The notes: generated from the sequence alone by a model not told the origin. Positions 34,822-47,579 are shown, counted from the stretch's first letter. The stretch: 64,000 nt of DNA from Aselliscus stoliczkanus (GCA_033961575.1 CM066737.1:95446709-95510708), one strand, 5' to 3'. Numbers and translations are program-made.

Positions 34822-35394
34822 CAGGACTCTAACATTTAGAGAATGGATACTTTTGTATGAGGGGAATGGCCATTTTAGGGACAGAAAGAAAATAATGGTA
34901 GATCCAAAGGTACACTTCATCTCTCTCAATTTTGCCTAGGCCCAGCCTAATGTGTGCCTGTGGAATTTTTTAATGAAAAATTATAAAAGCCAGCAAACCC
35001 TGTCTAACTCTCATGCATCCAGGCTTTTGTACGCATTAGCCAAGTAGACAGAATCTATTCCCACAAGTAAGATAGAATGCAACATGTTCTACAATATATA
35101 TTGACCAGGTAAATACTGTATTGGGGCTCAGGGACTGAGATATAACTACCAGAAACAACTTAGACAATTTTGTTCTCCAATCCATTTCCCCTGGTCAGCC
35201 ATGGCCAGCCCTACTGCATTATGATACAGTCTAAAATGACAAAAGCAGAAGATCTAGCTTATATACACTATACCCTGGAGTTGAAAGTTGTGACCTAATT
35301 TCCAAACAGAACAGAAGAATCCTCTCTGGAGATAGAGTACATATGAGGTAAGACAACTCAGTCTGCAAACTCATCCTAGAAAAAGTGCTACATA
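34201..35394. other. No gene recognised apart from the GT microsatellite
   Basis: AT-rich spacer sequence without recognised repeats. Confidence 0.45.
34766..34820. repeat. GT dinucleotide microsatellite
   Basis: About 25 uninterrupted GT units. Confidence 0.95.
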
Positions 35395-35925
35395 TCTCAT
35401 TGCTAAATATCACTATGGTCACCTTCGAAGTACTCCCCTTGGGAAGCTATGCACCAAAGCCAGCATTTAGACCACTCTTCAAAGCAATTTTGGAACTCTT
35501 TTTCTGGAATGGCCATCAGAGCTGCCATCGTATTACCCTTGATGTCCTGAATGTCATCCAAATGTCTCCCTTTCAATATTTCCTTTATCTTCAGGTAAAG
35601 AAAGAAGTCATTGGGGACCAGATCAGGTGAGTAGGGTGGGTATTCCAATACAGTTATTTGTTTACTGACTAAAACCTCCCTCACAGACAGTGCCGTGTGA
35701 GCTGCTACATTGCTGTGATGCAAAAGCCATGAATTGTTGGCAAAATGTTCAGGTTGTCTAACTTTTTCATACAGCCTTTTCAGCACTTCCAAATAGTAAA
35801 CTTGGTTAACTGTCCAGTTGGTACAAATTCATAATGAATAATCCCTCTGATACCCAAAAGTTTAGCAACATTGTTGTAACAAGTTCACAAACTTTATTGT
35901 CAGACCTCCTATAGCAGATGAAGTG
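35395..35925 (-). mobile_element. Mariner transposase remnant
   Basis: Reverse-strand frame (35403-35792) with mariner catalytic-domain motifs: LLHHSN, then YPPYSPDLVPNDFFL and a FQNCFEEW / GEYFEGD end. In this remnant the last catalytic Asp position of the usual PCD motif is PND. The N-terminal DNA-binding half is missing. Confidence 0.85.
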
Positions 35926-36356
35926 TTTACTTTTGTAATAACACATGCTTCCACAGAAGACTCTGTTCTATATCGTAAATGAAGAACAAAAACTTTTATT
36001 TGTAGGTTTGAGGAGAGGGATATTGCAGTTTTCCCTCATTCTGAGCCGCCAATTATTGGCTATGACAAGATGATATCCTACGGACCTCCTTTCCCTGCTT
36101 CAGCAAGACAAGCTTGTGGATGAGTAATGGAAAATTCTGCGTTTGCCTGGAATTTGAAGTATTCACAAGATAATCCTAGGTCTAAGCTTGTGGGCAGTAC
36201 TTGGGCTTACTTACAGCAAAAGGAAAGAATGCAGAGTGCCTGGAGGCCTCCCTAGGGACCAGATAAAGTGATTAAAGTGATCAAAATCAAGTAGGCCAGT
36301 GAGGGACTTTGTAGAAGAGGTTGTGTTATGAACAGGTAAGCCTTCTGTAGAAGGTT

Positions 36357-36408
<52 letters not shown>

Positions 36409-37302
36409 TCTTTCTCTCTCTTTATCAAATCATCTTTAGTTAAAATAAAGTATCACCAGCAAACTTGGAATGTGAACCAGGTTTTGGATCTGAGGAGTAG
36501 AGAAAAATAAATAAGTTTGAGTCTTTTCTAGGGCTAAGGTTCTTGTTCAAGAACCTGTGACCATCTACAAAGACCTGTCTATCTCTCAGTGGAATCATCC
36601 TGTCCCCTTTGGGAAACAAAACCCCATCTGAAGTGACTCTACCCTAGTTTGGGCTACTCACATCTTCGGAGGCCCTGGGATGCCCCTGATGTGGCTGAAG
36701 CCCTAGGGCTATGGTCTGGGGATGTTCTTCCTTTGAGTGTGCTCTTTGGACACCCACCCAACAACTACAGCTACACTTACTGCTCTGCATCCACCATTTC
36801 TGAGCTAATACAAAGGACAAAACAGGCAAATCAGACTTATAAGAATCAGAAATCTCACCCAGTATCAAGTTTTACTAATAATTACAGGGGTACAAGTAAT
36901 CATGAGCACAGGCAAAGCATGGAAAAATCAGGGACTGCCAATGCAGCTCTCCTGGTCCTTTCTTGCCACATTAAGATGCACACAGGCCCAGATTTAACAT
37001 ACAAGGTCTTTAAGCAATGCATACGGTCATAACTTACAGAAAAGAGAGCTACTTTGGTGATGGTGTGTCTCCATTTTATACTTTATTACATAGCTTACAT
37101 TTTCAAAGGAGCCATGCCCTATAAATACATGTATTGCAGGTTTGTTTACCACGTGCAATGCCAGACAAACCAAGCACATCCTCCTAAAAACATTCCATAA
37201 AGACTCTCCTACTATTAGAGTGTTTGCCTGGAGGTCTGTCATTAGCATTTGTATAGGGAGGTTTGACTAGCTCACTTTTCCTTCCTCCCCAAAGAGTCCT
37301 TC
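35926..37302. other. No gene recognised apart from the CT microsatellite
   Basis: A 127-codon forward frame (36649-37032) has no recognisable domain and starts in non-conserved sequence. Confidence 0.4.
36355..36424. repeat. CT dinucleotide microsatellite
   Basis: About 30 CT units with a few interruptions at the right end. Confidence 0.95.
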
Positions 37303-37303
37303 T

Positions 37304-37346
<43 letters not shown>

Positions 37347-37470
37347 GAGAGAGGAGGGCGGAGGGAGGGGGGGGGAGGGCGGAGGGAGGAGGGAGGAGGG
37401 AGGAGAGAGGAGAGAGGAGGGAGAGGAGGGACAGGAGGGAGAGAGAGGAGAGAGAGGAGAGACAGAGATT
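37303..37470. repeat. GA-rich purine tract
   Basis: GA dinucleotides followed by AGAGG and GGAGG variants and a G9 run, almost all purine for about 165 bp. Confidence 0.92.
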
Positions 37471-37757
37471 GGATTGCAGTCTTCTGTTAACTCTTTCCTT
37501 CCTGGACTCCAAGGGCAAGAATGGGAGGTTGAGTGCCTTCTGTGTCTGTTTGTGGTTGTCTAGATTGTGGAGCCTCTGGGTGGAAAATGTGGGTTTTGAA
37601 GTTGGACATATGGACAAATGACTCAACTAACTGAAGCTCAAATGTCATCCCTTCCTTTTTCTACGTTACATTAAAAAAAGTCATTACATCTCAGTCACTT
37701 CACCGAAGAATGGGAACATTATCTACCTCACCGGTTTATTGTTATGACTACATGAGT

Positions 37758-37858
37758 GTTTTGTTTTGTTTGGTTTTTTTTGAGGGCAATGTCACTGGCC
37801 CTTATATGTGGGACCCGAACCGGGGCAGCGCTTAACCACTGCACCACTCGGCCGGCTC
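37758..37858 (-). mobile_element. Short tRNA-derived SINE
   Basis: Reverse copy. Duplication CTACATGAGT at 37748-37757 and 37859-37868. Confidence 0.9.
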
Positions 37859-37891
37859 CTACATGAGTCTTTTTGTGTGAAAATACTTCTT

Positions 37892-38055
37892 TTTTTGTTT
37901 TTTTTGTTTTTTTTTTTTAATAGCTGAGCCATCCTGCTACCTGTTGGCAGCTCAGCGGCTGCTCAGCTCGGGCTGGGCATCGAACTGCTGTTACTCAAAG
38001 CTCTGCTGGCACTCTTGAGCGAGCTCTTAACCAACTGAGCCACTCGGCCAGCCCT
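37892..38055 (-). mobile_element. Second-type tRNA SINE
   Basis: Reverse copy. Perfect 13-bp duplication GAAAATACTTCTT at 37879-37891 and 38056-38068. Confidence 0.9.
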
Positions 38056-38275
38056 GAAAATACTTCTTAAACTGTAGTGGACTATGTTCAGGTACTGTAT
38101 TATTGCTTTTATCAGTGAATGTCTGCAGCCTTTTGTATTTGGGTGCTCATTTGTGGCCTGTTCTCAGGTTGGTGGCTTGGAACTCTGGTAGCAAGGCCTA
38201 TCAGTGATTAAAACTCTGTGTCAGCATCATGACATCCTGGGTGACAGGAATCATAACCTGGATCCTGGATCCACT

Positions 38276-38486
38276 TTTTTTTCTTAAGTCTTTCTTTCTT
38301 TCCTTTTATTTTTTTAAGAAATTTTATTGGGGAACAGTGTGTTTTTCCAGGACCTATCAGCTCCAACTCAAGTAGTTGTCTTCAATCTAGATGTAGAGGG
38401 CGCAAGTCCATGGCCCATGTGGAAATCGAACCGGCAACTTTGGTGTTATGAGCCTGCACTCTAACCACCTGAGCTAACCGGATGCC
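38276..38486 (-). mobile_element. tRNA-derived SINE, Rhin-like type
   Basis: Reverse copy with a CCAGGACCTATCAGCTCC tail module. Duplication CCTGGATCCACT at 38264-38275 and 38487-38498. Confidence 0.88.
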
Positions 38487-38505
38487 CCTGGATCCACTCT
38501 TATAG

Positions 38506-39702
38506 TGTTGTGGGCCAATTGAGTAGCCCCACACACACACCCACTGAAAGACCTTTAAGTATTCTTTCCTATAAAAATGTTAAGTCTCCTCCCTAGTTTC
38601 TTAGTCCCTTAGTCCTTGGCTTTGATTACTCTTCTAAGCAGTCTCTGAAACCTAGATTAAAGATTGCCCCTAGACCAAATCACAGAATAGCTCTCACCCA
38701 CTCTGGCTTTAGATACCTACTTCAAACTTGTGAGTTCCCAACAATCCCCAAGTCATTCTGGACCTAACTCTTGGGTAATCCCATCCCAGAGACTAAATAG
38801 ATTTTAACATATCCCCAAGGCAGTATACTTGTTGATTGTGAAGCCTGATGTTGTTTTGAAACCCATAGCCACCCTACACCAATAGCTTTGAGCTCTGCTC
38901 CTTAAGAAATTCATTAATTTAAATTAGTTTTTCCTCATTCAGGGGCCTTGAGGATACGGAGGGCTCCCCAGCAAGATTACCAGTCACAGCCAAAGAAGCT
39001 AGCAAGGTCTTCCAGGCAGAGCTCAAGACCCCTCCCTCTCATCTGAGACCAGCTAGGGTGAGAGTTCCGTGAACCCCAATAGGCAGGGACAGCTCTACAC
39101 CCCTGCCCAGCAGGAAGCAGATACAGAAGAAGAGACCTCCTGTCCCTCAGCTTCCCATAGAGATTTTATGGGGATCACGTCTCTCAAGGGGAAAACTAGG
39201 CAGGCAGAGGAAGGAATTGGGTCTCTGCATTCCTACATGTCCCACAGAGTGTGACCACCCAAAAGACCTCCCCTCTCCACCAAAAACTTCTCTTTTCTTC
39301 TAATAAACTCCTTTTCTAAAGAGATGAGATCAATCAGGTGGTCCCGTACCCAGAGAGGAACAGCCCATTCTAGAGAAAGGGGATAAAAACTCCAAGTCTT
39401 GGGAAGTTGTCCTTTTTTGACCACTTTGCCCTCTTTTGGACTGCTTCTTCCCTTTTGACCCCTTCCTCCCTTTCTTGAGCCTCGAGTGGCCTGCTCCAAA
39501 CTCTTTGCAATGTAATTTCTCTTCTAATAATGGGCCCTGGAGCCATTCTCTACTGCTCAGGCCTACTTCTATTTCTTTAAAGTGTGCTTTCTCTTCTAAT
39601 AAACTGCTTTTTCATTGCTTTAGTCCAATATCTGTTCAATTCTTTGCTTGAGTTGCCAACGACCTGGACTTTGCGCCGAGAAAGGCCCACTCTCTGACAA
39701 CA
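38506..39702 (+). mobile_element. Solo LTR 1 (ERV1-type)
   Basis: Begins TGTTGTGGGC and ends GACAACA (TG...CA), length 1197 bp, flanked by ATAG at 38502-38505 and 39703-39706. It contains AATAAA motifs near 39300 and 39598. No internal viral genes are present on either side. The 4-bp duplication fits gammaretrovirus-like ERVs. Confidence 0.88.
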
Positions 39703-40099
39703 ATAGCACCACATTTTCCTTGATATTTAATCTCACTCTCTGGAATTACACATTTGTATAAAAATAATAAGTTAACGCTTTGAGCATTTACTACCTGCTA
39801 AGTACTTTTCTATGCCTTTTAAGTATAATATCCCATTTAATCCTCCCAACAGTGTAATTTTTTATTTTTAATGACAGATTTAATTATTATAGAAATAAAG
39901 TTGTAGTTTATGTTCAAAATCTATGTTCTGCTTTGATCAATGAGTAATAGATTGCGAGAATTTTTCCATGTTTTAGTCTTCATGATTATCTTTTAAAAAG
40001 TTGTCAGACTTTTAGCCTGTCTCTAATTTTTCATAGTGATAAATAAAAATAAAGAGCACATCTGTGCATAGGAGTATAAACTAATTTATCTAAATCTTT

Positions 40100-40194
40100 T
40101 TTTTTTTTTTGAGGGCAGTGTCACTGGCCCTCACATGTGGGACCGAACCGGGGCCGCTGGCCAGCGCTTAACCACCACGCCACTCAGCCGGCCC
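40100..40194 (-). mobile_element. Short tRNA-derived SINE
   Basis: Reverse copy. Duplication TTATCTAAATCTTTT at 40086-40100 and 40195-40209. Confidence 0.9.
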
Positions 40195-40239
40195 TTATCT
40201 AAATCTTTTAACTTTGTTCCTGAATGTTTTTCCCCTAAC

Positions 40240-40560
40240 TTTTTAAGGAAATGCTACATGCTTATAGCATAGTTCATGTGAATGTTCAGCTCAATGAATT
40301 TTCACAAAATGAGCATATTCATGTAACCAGCACCCAAATCAAGAAACAAAGTATTACCTGCACCCTGAAGTCCCCCTCATTTCTCATTCCAGTAATCACA
40401 CCATCACGCTCCCCACCACCAACAACGGTAACCACCATCCTGACTTCTGACTCTGTAAATATTTCATTTTGCCTGTTTTTGAACTTTATATAAATGGAGT
40501 CATACAGTGTGTACTCTTGTGTTTGGCTCCTTTCATTCAACATTCATCTATATTGTGTGT
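40240..40560 (-). mobile_element. L1 3'UTR fragment
   Basis: Reverse old L1 sequence: ACCAGCACCCAAATCAAGAA, then TATAAATGGAGTCATACAG and TTGGCTCCTTTCATTCAACA. Confidence 0.7.
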
Positions 40561-40710
40561 AGTTCAGTTGGTTAATCTCAAAGAAGGTAGACATTATCAA
40601 CCCTACTTAATAGATTAGAAAACTGAGTCACAGAGAGATTAAGGTAAGGTGACACTAGCAAGTGGCAGAGCCAAAACGTGACCCCAAATAGTCTGAGTGT
40701 ACTCTTTTTT

Positions 40711-42382
40711 TTTTAAGATTTTATTGGGGAATTGGGAATTGGGAAAGGGGAACAGACAAGTGATCCTTTTTGTTTTGTTTTGTTCTTCAGTCTAGTTTCG
40801 GAGGACGTTGCTTCACTGGCCCATGTTGGTATCATCATTGCACTCTTCCCAGGTGAGGCAGATGGGTCGCCAGACTCTGGACGGCCACTCACAGTGTTAC
40901 CGGCCAACTGAGCAGCACCAACCCCCACCACTGAAAAACTTTAATATTTTCTTTTCTATAGAAACGTTAAGTATAAAAATGTTAAGTCTCCTCCCTAGTT
41001 CTTTAGTTTCTTAGCTCTTGGGCTTTGATTGCTTTTCTGACCAGTTTGTAAATCTTGGACGGAAGTTCCCCCTTGCTTCTTAATTGCTTTGTAAATCAGT
41101 TCCTGAATCTTAAACAATGTAAGTCTCCTACCCCTGCTTCAGATAACTAGTTGAAAGCCTGAGACTTCCTAATATCCCCCAGGCCAGGAAGCTAAATGTC
41201 AAATCCATTCTGTGTCCAGACAACTGACTTTACCTGAGTGATGAACTGAATAGCCACAAGTTTCATAACCTAACAGATTTATATTTTTGTCCTCATTCAG
41301 GAGTCTTGAGGATGCAGGGGATACCCCAACAAGAAAAGAAGCCAACACGGTCTTCCAGGTGGAGCTTGAGACCCCTTCCTCTCATCTGAGACCAGCTAGG
41401 GTGAGAGTTCTGTGAAACCCCAATAGGCAGGGACGGCTCTATGCCCCTGCCCAGCAGGAAGCAGATATAGAAGAAGAGACCTCCTGTCCCTCAGCTTCCC
41501 ATAGAGATTTTCTGGGGATCACGTCTCTCAAGGAGAAACTAGGCAGGCAGTTAGAGGCAGGCATTGGGTCTCTGCATTCCTACATGGCACACAGAGTGCA
41601 ACCGCCTGAGGCACTTCCCCTCTCCACCCAAAACTCCCCGTTGTATTGTAATTACCTACCCCTGTGGGAAGAGTAAGTGGACGCAAAATATCCAACTACA
41701 GCAGACCAGTCACTCACACCTACGCCCAGGAAGAACAGCCCATCCTGGAGAAAAAGGATAAAAACCCCAAGTCCTGGGAGGGAAGGGCGGTGGCGGCTGC
41801 TGCTGCTTTTTCCCTGCTCCTTTTTACTGCTTCTTCCCTTTGAGCCTCACCTTTGCATGTGACCCCTCCACACTCTTTGGTAAAGGGCCCTTGAGCCATC
41901 CTTTAGTACTCAGGTCTACTTTTATTTCTAAATGTACTATCTTTTCTAATAAACTACTTATTCTACTGCTTTACTCTGGTATCTCGTTCAATTCTTTGCT
42001 CGAGTTGCCAAGGACCTGGATTTTGTGCCAAGAAAGGCCCACTCTCCGACAACAACACCAGCTCTTGGCAGCTCACAACAGCTATTGGCAGCTCTCACCA
42101 GCTGCCAGCTGCTCACGCTGGCTGCCGGCCACTCACTGTAGCCTGTGGCAGCCCACTGCAGCAGGGGCTGCAGCTACGCCATCACCGTTGACTCACAGCA
42201 GCTCCAGGTGGACCCGTCGTCCACCATCTTAGCTGTAGAGGAAACCAGGTGGAGCTGTTCACCACCTTAGCTGTAGAGGGCAGTGTCACTGGCCCTCATG
42301 TGGGATCCGAACCAGGGCCCTGCTGCTCAGAGCTGGCGTCCCAAGCCAACTCTTAACCAATGAGCCACTCGGCCGGCCCCCT
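40711..42382 (-). mobile_element. Long tRNA-derived SINE split by an LTR
   Basis: The tail and middle (40711-40894) and the remainder with the head (42055-42382) are the two halves of one reverse composite SINE, separated by solo LTR 2. The right half has extra internal TTAGCTGTAGAGG repeats. Confidence 0.85.
40895..42054 (+). mobile_element. Solo LTR 2 (same family as LTR 1)
   Basis: TGTTACCGGCC start and CCGACAACA end, 1160 bp, colinear with LTR 1. Flanks are ACAG (40891-40894) and ACAC (42055-42058). Comparison with intact SINEs shows the target was ACAG, so the right copy has one substitution. A GCGGTGGCGGCTGCTGCTGC patch near 41788 is absent from LTR 1. Confidence 0.87.
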
Positions 42383-42394
42383 CATAGCTATATT

Positions 42395-42510
42395 GCCCCC
42401 TCCACTATATTGTAAGCTTCATTTTTACCCAACACCTAGCATCTAGCACATGCCAACTGATCAATAAATATTTCCTGAGTGAATGAGTAACGAATGAATA
42501 AATGAATATC
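42395..42510 (+). mobile_element. L2/MIR-type 3' tail
   Basis: TTGTAAGCTTCATTTT, then GATCAATAAATATTTCCTGA and a GAATGA-rich end. Confidence 0.55.
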
Positions 42511-42914
42511 AGATAAATCTGTTCTATAATTCAGCATTTTTGCCTAGGTTGCTAGAAATGCATCAAAAGATTCTGTATATTTCTTTTGTTCATCTTGATC
42601 CCGTATGTTCCTTTTGTTCACCTGTGGTCGTGGTGCCTTGCTTGTTATCTATTTGGCAGCAGCTCCGTGTTGAAGAAAGTTTTGCTTATGTGTCTAGACC
42701 CCGGGCCTAGATGCAAATAGAGAATGCCTGGGCCTCATGTTGTCCTCCCACATGAGGGAGACACAACGGCACTACCACTTGACTGCTGCTCTAAGAGTTA
42801 CAAGTTCCTGCCTCTACAAATCCCAGAGCAGTTGAAAATGATTACTGCACTTTCAACCCTCAGCTTCCTGTGTGAAATTTTGATGTTCATGGACAGTTGG
42901 TCTCCTGAAACAAG

Positions 42915-43235
42915 GAGGAAATCTTACCATTTGCGACAACAGGGATGGACTTTGAGGGCATTATGCTAAGTGAAATAAGTCAGACAGAGAAAGACAAACA
43001 CCTTATAGTTTCACTTACATGGGGAATCTAAGCCCCAAAATACAAAACAAAAAAACAAAAATCCCCAAGAAACTCATAGAAAAAGAAATCAGATTTGTGG
43101 TTACTAGAGCCCGGGAGTGGGAAGAAAGAGGCCTGGAGGAAGTTGGTCAAAACGTATCAACTTCCAGGTATAACATAAATAAGTATTTGGGATATAATGC
43201 ACAACATGGAGCTGGGCTCCATGGGAGCTGGGCTT
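42915..43235 (+). mobile_element. L1 3' fragment
   Basis: ATGCTAAGTGAAATAAGTCA and CAGACAGAGAAAGACAAACA, typical L1 3' end. Confidence 0.75.
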
Positions 43236-43347
43236 TCACACTCCTGTCCTTGTCTGTCTCTGGCTCTTCAAAGAGGTTCTAATAGTCTAAGAATAGTTTC
43301 CCAAGAAGAGTCGCAGATACAGACCATTAAAAGCAAAAGCACACAGA

Positions 43348-43530
43348 GCGGCTGGTTAGCTCAGGTGGTTAGAGTGCAGGCTCAAAACACCAAGGTTGCC
43401 AGTTCAATTCCCACATGGGCCAAGGAGCTGAGCCCTCCACAACTAGATTAAAGACAATTATTTGACTTGGAGCTGATGGGTCCTGGAAAAACACACTGTT
43501 CCCCAATAAAATTTCTTTAAAAAAAAAAAG
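43348..43530 (+). mobile_element. Rhin-type tRNA SINE
   Basis: GCGGCTGGTTAGCTCAGGTG head, GGTTGCCAGTTCAATTCCCA B box, CTGATGGGTCCTGGAAAAAC tail module. Flanking GCAAAAGCACACAG and GCAAAAACACACAG form the duplication. Confidence 0.88.
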
Positions 43531-45333
43531 CAAAAACACACAGAAGCCAGGTGAAGGGCATGTAGAAATTGTAAACAGGGTTCAAGGGGACCTGGCTGGG
43601 GCCCAAAGAGAGTCCACCTCAGAAAGTACTATGCCCTAGCAGAAGCTAACCCCGAAAGGTAAGGGATGGAGTTTTTCTACAGTGGAGTGAAAACTGTATA
43701 CAGAACAAATTGGAAAAAGAGGGCTCCCCCTTTCTCTCTGGAAGCAGCAGAGAAGAGCGGGCCTGGAAGTGAGGCTGAGAATTGGGATGTGCCTTTAAAA
43801 GGGCCCCACTCTCCTCAGTGAAGTGTTTAATGTCCTTAGTTCTGTTCTTTGGACTATGAGAGGAATCATATTTGGCATCCAGTTAAAAGTATTTTCTTCC
43901 TTGCAATGCCATTAAATTTTCCCCAACAGATCAGTAAAGTCTTAAACATGTTCTCACCTGCTATTCCAAGGAAATGGAAGGTAGGCCACTACAGAGAGTG
44001 TGGCCCACCCTTTATCACCCACCACTGCTCCATGATAGCATTGTCACAAGGAGGAAGACATGTCCACAGGTGGTGGCCCAGAGCAGGAGCTCATGAAGCA
44101 GGAAGGGAGGTGCCAAGTAGATGACTCTGGAGAAGATAGATGACAAACCACCTTTTCTCCAAATATAACAGAAAAAAAAGTCACCTTTGAAGAGAGTAGG
44201 GAGATGCTAATACTTGGGTTACACTTAGAGTTTAAGTGTCACACCAGATGTGAGAGGTTTTTACAAGAGATGACACCTTCATACCTTGGCTTTGTAAGGG
44301 TCAGATTGTTATTAAAATGACAATGGCACAAGGCATTGACTCTCTGAGACATATGAACAGATAATGAATGCTATTTCTAGAAAAATGTAGGCCAGGAGTC
44401 ATATCTAGCTTTTATATCTGACAAAACTAAAATTATAGTTGGGGTTATCATCTTTTCTTAGTAATGCATTCCAACTGTAATTTGGTATTAGACACTGTTA
44501 TATACTTAGTAACATTAGTCAGCCTTATTAAAACGGATCTGATGACACAATTTTTTTCTTTTAAAAATATTTTAAGTTTTTACTCTTTTCAAAATGTAGG
44601 ATGACTAAATAGGAGGTACTTTGTCTACAGGAACTTCTTTGGATAACGTAAAACAGTGAGCTTGAATGTACATATAATTTAACATATTAAATGTAAAAAT
44701 TATATAAATATAAAAATTATACATACCAAAGCCTACTGTTGTATAATACTTTGTATCCTTATATTTACCATATATAATATTTAGACAATGTATACAATTT
44801 TAGCATTTATATATTAAATTATAGTATATATACCAATATATACAAATATAATTTCATTTTTCTCAGCACCAAGCATACTTTCTACTTTTAGAGCTACATT
44901 TGGTCATTCTTGCAAAACCATGCAATCTATGGGCTAGTTTAGGTATTAGAATGTTGTGGATAATGAAAAAGCTCTTTGGTTTTAGCCCGTGTCCTTGGAA
45001 ACCTTTCTAAGTGGTGGCATGAGTCCACTTTTGGGCCTCAGCAGGTATGGTATAGTGGATGTAACATGAGTCTTTGACGACACTGATCTTGCTTTGCTTC
45101 CAGATGGTGATCCTGAATGTTGTCTGCATGATGAGTCTCCTGGATATGAATACATTTTGGACCTGTTCATTTTATTGTGATTTTCCTCTTTCTAGTGTTT
45201 TGAGGGTCTGCTAATTAAGATTCTAAGGACTGCAAGCCTCACCTGAATAAGTGCTTCACCTTGGAAAGAACTGGAAATGGCGGAGTGGAGAAGAAGGGGA
45301 GAAGCAGAAGCCGTGATTCCTAAAGTCCTTGCT
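43531..45333. other. No gene recognised
   Basis: AT-rich, with a TATA-rich stretch at about 44690-44850. No family identified. Confidence 0.45.
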
Positions 45334-45352
45334 AGAATATCTGCCATTTTTA

Positions 45353-45488
45353 CTGTTTTTTGTTTGTTTGTTTGTTTGTTTGTTTTGTTTGTTTTTTGAG
45401 GGCAGTGTCACTGGCCCTCATATGTGGGACCCGAACCGGGGCCGCTGGCCTCCCAAATCAGCACCCAACCACCGCACTCGGCCGGCCG
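45353..45488 (-). mobile_element. Short tRNA-derived SINE with TTTG-repeat tail
   Basis: Reverse copy. The tail has expanded as TTTG repeats (about 45358-45394). Perfect 19-bp duplication at 45334-45352 and 45489-45507. Confidence 0.92.
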
Positions 45489-45507
45489 AGAATATCTGCC
45501 ATTTTTA

Positions 45508-46424
45508 ATGTAAATGTTAGGAAACCCACAAGCTTCTAGGCAGCACATTTTAATTTCAGGGGAAAGATAAAGCTTGTCTTCCAGAAAAAAAAACAAACCA
45601 AGAGGTATATTTTGCTAATGGGGATGTTTTTATGTGCTTCTCCCAGGCCACTGCTGATGAATGGAGGAGGGGGAGGCCATCAGCTCCCCATTTTCCTCTC
45701 AAAGGTCTGCAGGGGAATGTTCCATTTCTGCAGGCCTTTTGGCCTGGTCACTTTCCCAGCACATACACTACCAACTCCTCTCTGCCCTCAACTCACAGTT
45801 TATACTCATTATACCCATCTCCCTGCCCTGAGTGTAACCAGAGACAAGGATAACCCCATGACGTAAACTGAGATTACCTGCTCTAGAGTTCCATTTACCT
45901 TTTTAGAATGACCATGGCTAACATTTATTGAGTAGCCACCATCTATAGAGTGTTTGCTTACCTTAATCTCTCAAAGTCTCAAATTGTACAGATGAGGAAA
46001 TAGACTCAGAAAGATTTTAAAACTCGTCAGCACTCACATAACTGGAGCAAACCCAGGAATATGAAACAGGCCTATCTGGTTTCGAGCCTGAGTTCTACCC
46101 AACTATATTGTTCTTATTAAGTTTGTTTTGCATTCCCCAATCTTCCCATAAACTTCTTACTTATTTGTTTCTGAAATTTGGAATCTTGGAAACAAAGCGT
46201 GTTATAAAATTAAATTAAAGAAGGATGACATTAGATGTTCTGGGAAAGGCTAATGTATCTTTTGCATGCATCGTTTTTTCCCCTTAATTTCAATCAGATA
46301 TTAGACAACCAGGTAGCATTCTTTTGATAGACAAGCGTAGAGTTCTGCAAACTTAGATTCAGAGAACTGCAGGCAGCAGAATACAGGTCTTCCCTGATTC
46401 TCAGCATCATCTATCACATAAAAT
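45508..46424. other. No gene recognised
   Basis: Unique spacer sequence with short frames only. Confidence 0.45.
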
Positions 46425-46912
46425 AGGTATTCATTTTCTAGTGCCACTATAACAAATTACCACTAATGTGGTGTTAAAACAACACAAACTTATAATCTTA
46501 CAGTGCTGGAAATCAGAAGTCTGAAATGGATCTCACTACCCCAAAATTAAGGTGTTGACAAGGCTGCATTCCTTTTTGGAGACTCTAGGGAGAATCTGTT
46601 TTCTTGCCTTTTCCTGCTTCTAGAGGCTGTCTGCATTCCTTGGCTCATGGCCCTTTCCTCCTTCTTCAAGGCTAGAAGTGTAGCATCTTCCAATCTCTCT
46701 CTCTCTCTGACTCTCCTGTCTCCCTCTTTCCCTTATAAAGACCCTACTGATTATATGGGGCCCACCCAGAAAATCAAGGATAATAGCTTATTTCATGCTC
46801 CATACCTTAATCATACCTGCAAAGTTCCCTTTGCACTGGAAGGTAACATATTCATTGGTTCCAAAGATTAAGATGTGGACATCTTTGGGAGGACATTATT
46901 CTGTCTACAAGT
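46425..46912 (+). mobile_element. Old interspersed repeat, family not assigned
   Basis: Has widely repeated mammalian sequence (CACTATAACAAATTACCACT, GGAGACTCTAGGGAGAATCT, ATTATTCTGTCTACAA). I recognise it as dispersed but cannot name the family with confidence. Confidence 0.55.
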
Positions 46913-47579
46913 ATCTAGTTATATGCGAGGCATTGTACTATTCCCTGGGTAAGAAGTAGCGAGCAAAAAGTAACAGTCCCTGCTCTTATGGCCGTTTACA
47001 GTCTAAAAATGTCACCATTCCCCAAGTTCCTACAACCTTGACCAAAAAAACAAAAAAGGTGGTGAGGCTGTGAATTATATGTTATAACATATAAGTCACC
47101 AGAAGCCTCTCATCTCTTAAAGCTAGCAATTCTGAGTCAAATTCAACTCTTTCCTTGTTTTTGACTCTTATAACCAATTATTTATCAAGCCCTGCTCAAT
47201 CTACCTGTGAAATGACTCAAGTATTTCTTTTACATCTTCCCTAACATTGACCTCATGAGTTGCCACTGAGGTATTGCAATCACTTCCTAACCTGTTTCTT
47301 GCCACCAGTCTCACCCCACTCCAGTCCATTGTCCTCACCATGGCTCTAGTTAACATGCTAAAAGAAGTTACTATTTCTCTTCAAAGCATTCCTTAGCTCC
47401 TTACTGTCCCCAAGAAATAAAATATAAGCATTCTGAAGCAATCAAGAAGGATGGTGGTGAAGGAAAAAGTGGCTAACCTTTAATGAGTTCCCATTATGTG
47501 CAAGACATTATTCTATGGACATTGTTTATATGGACTATGAGGTATGATCAAACCATATGGTGAATGTTTAAATTTTAAA
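46913..47579. other. No gene recognised
   Basis: Unique spacer sequence; nothing identified. Confidence 0.45.

Noticed and set aside
35403..35792. Functional transposase gene
   Set aside because: Only the C-terminal part is present, with a changed catalytic triad position and no start region.
36649..37032. 127-codon open frame as a gene
   Set aside because: No domain, no family resemblance, and length within chance expectation for this composition.
37267..37626. Leu/Ser/Pro-rich 119-codon reverse frame
   Set aside because: It is a translation of the GA/CT purine tract.
38506..42054. A complete provirus bounded by the two LTRs
   Set aside because: The LTRs have different flanking duplications (ATAG versus ACAG/ACAC) and only L1 and SINE sequence lies between them.
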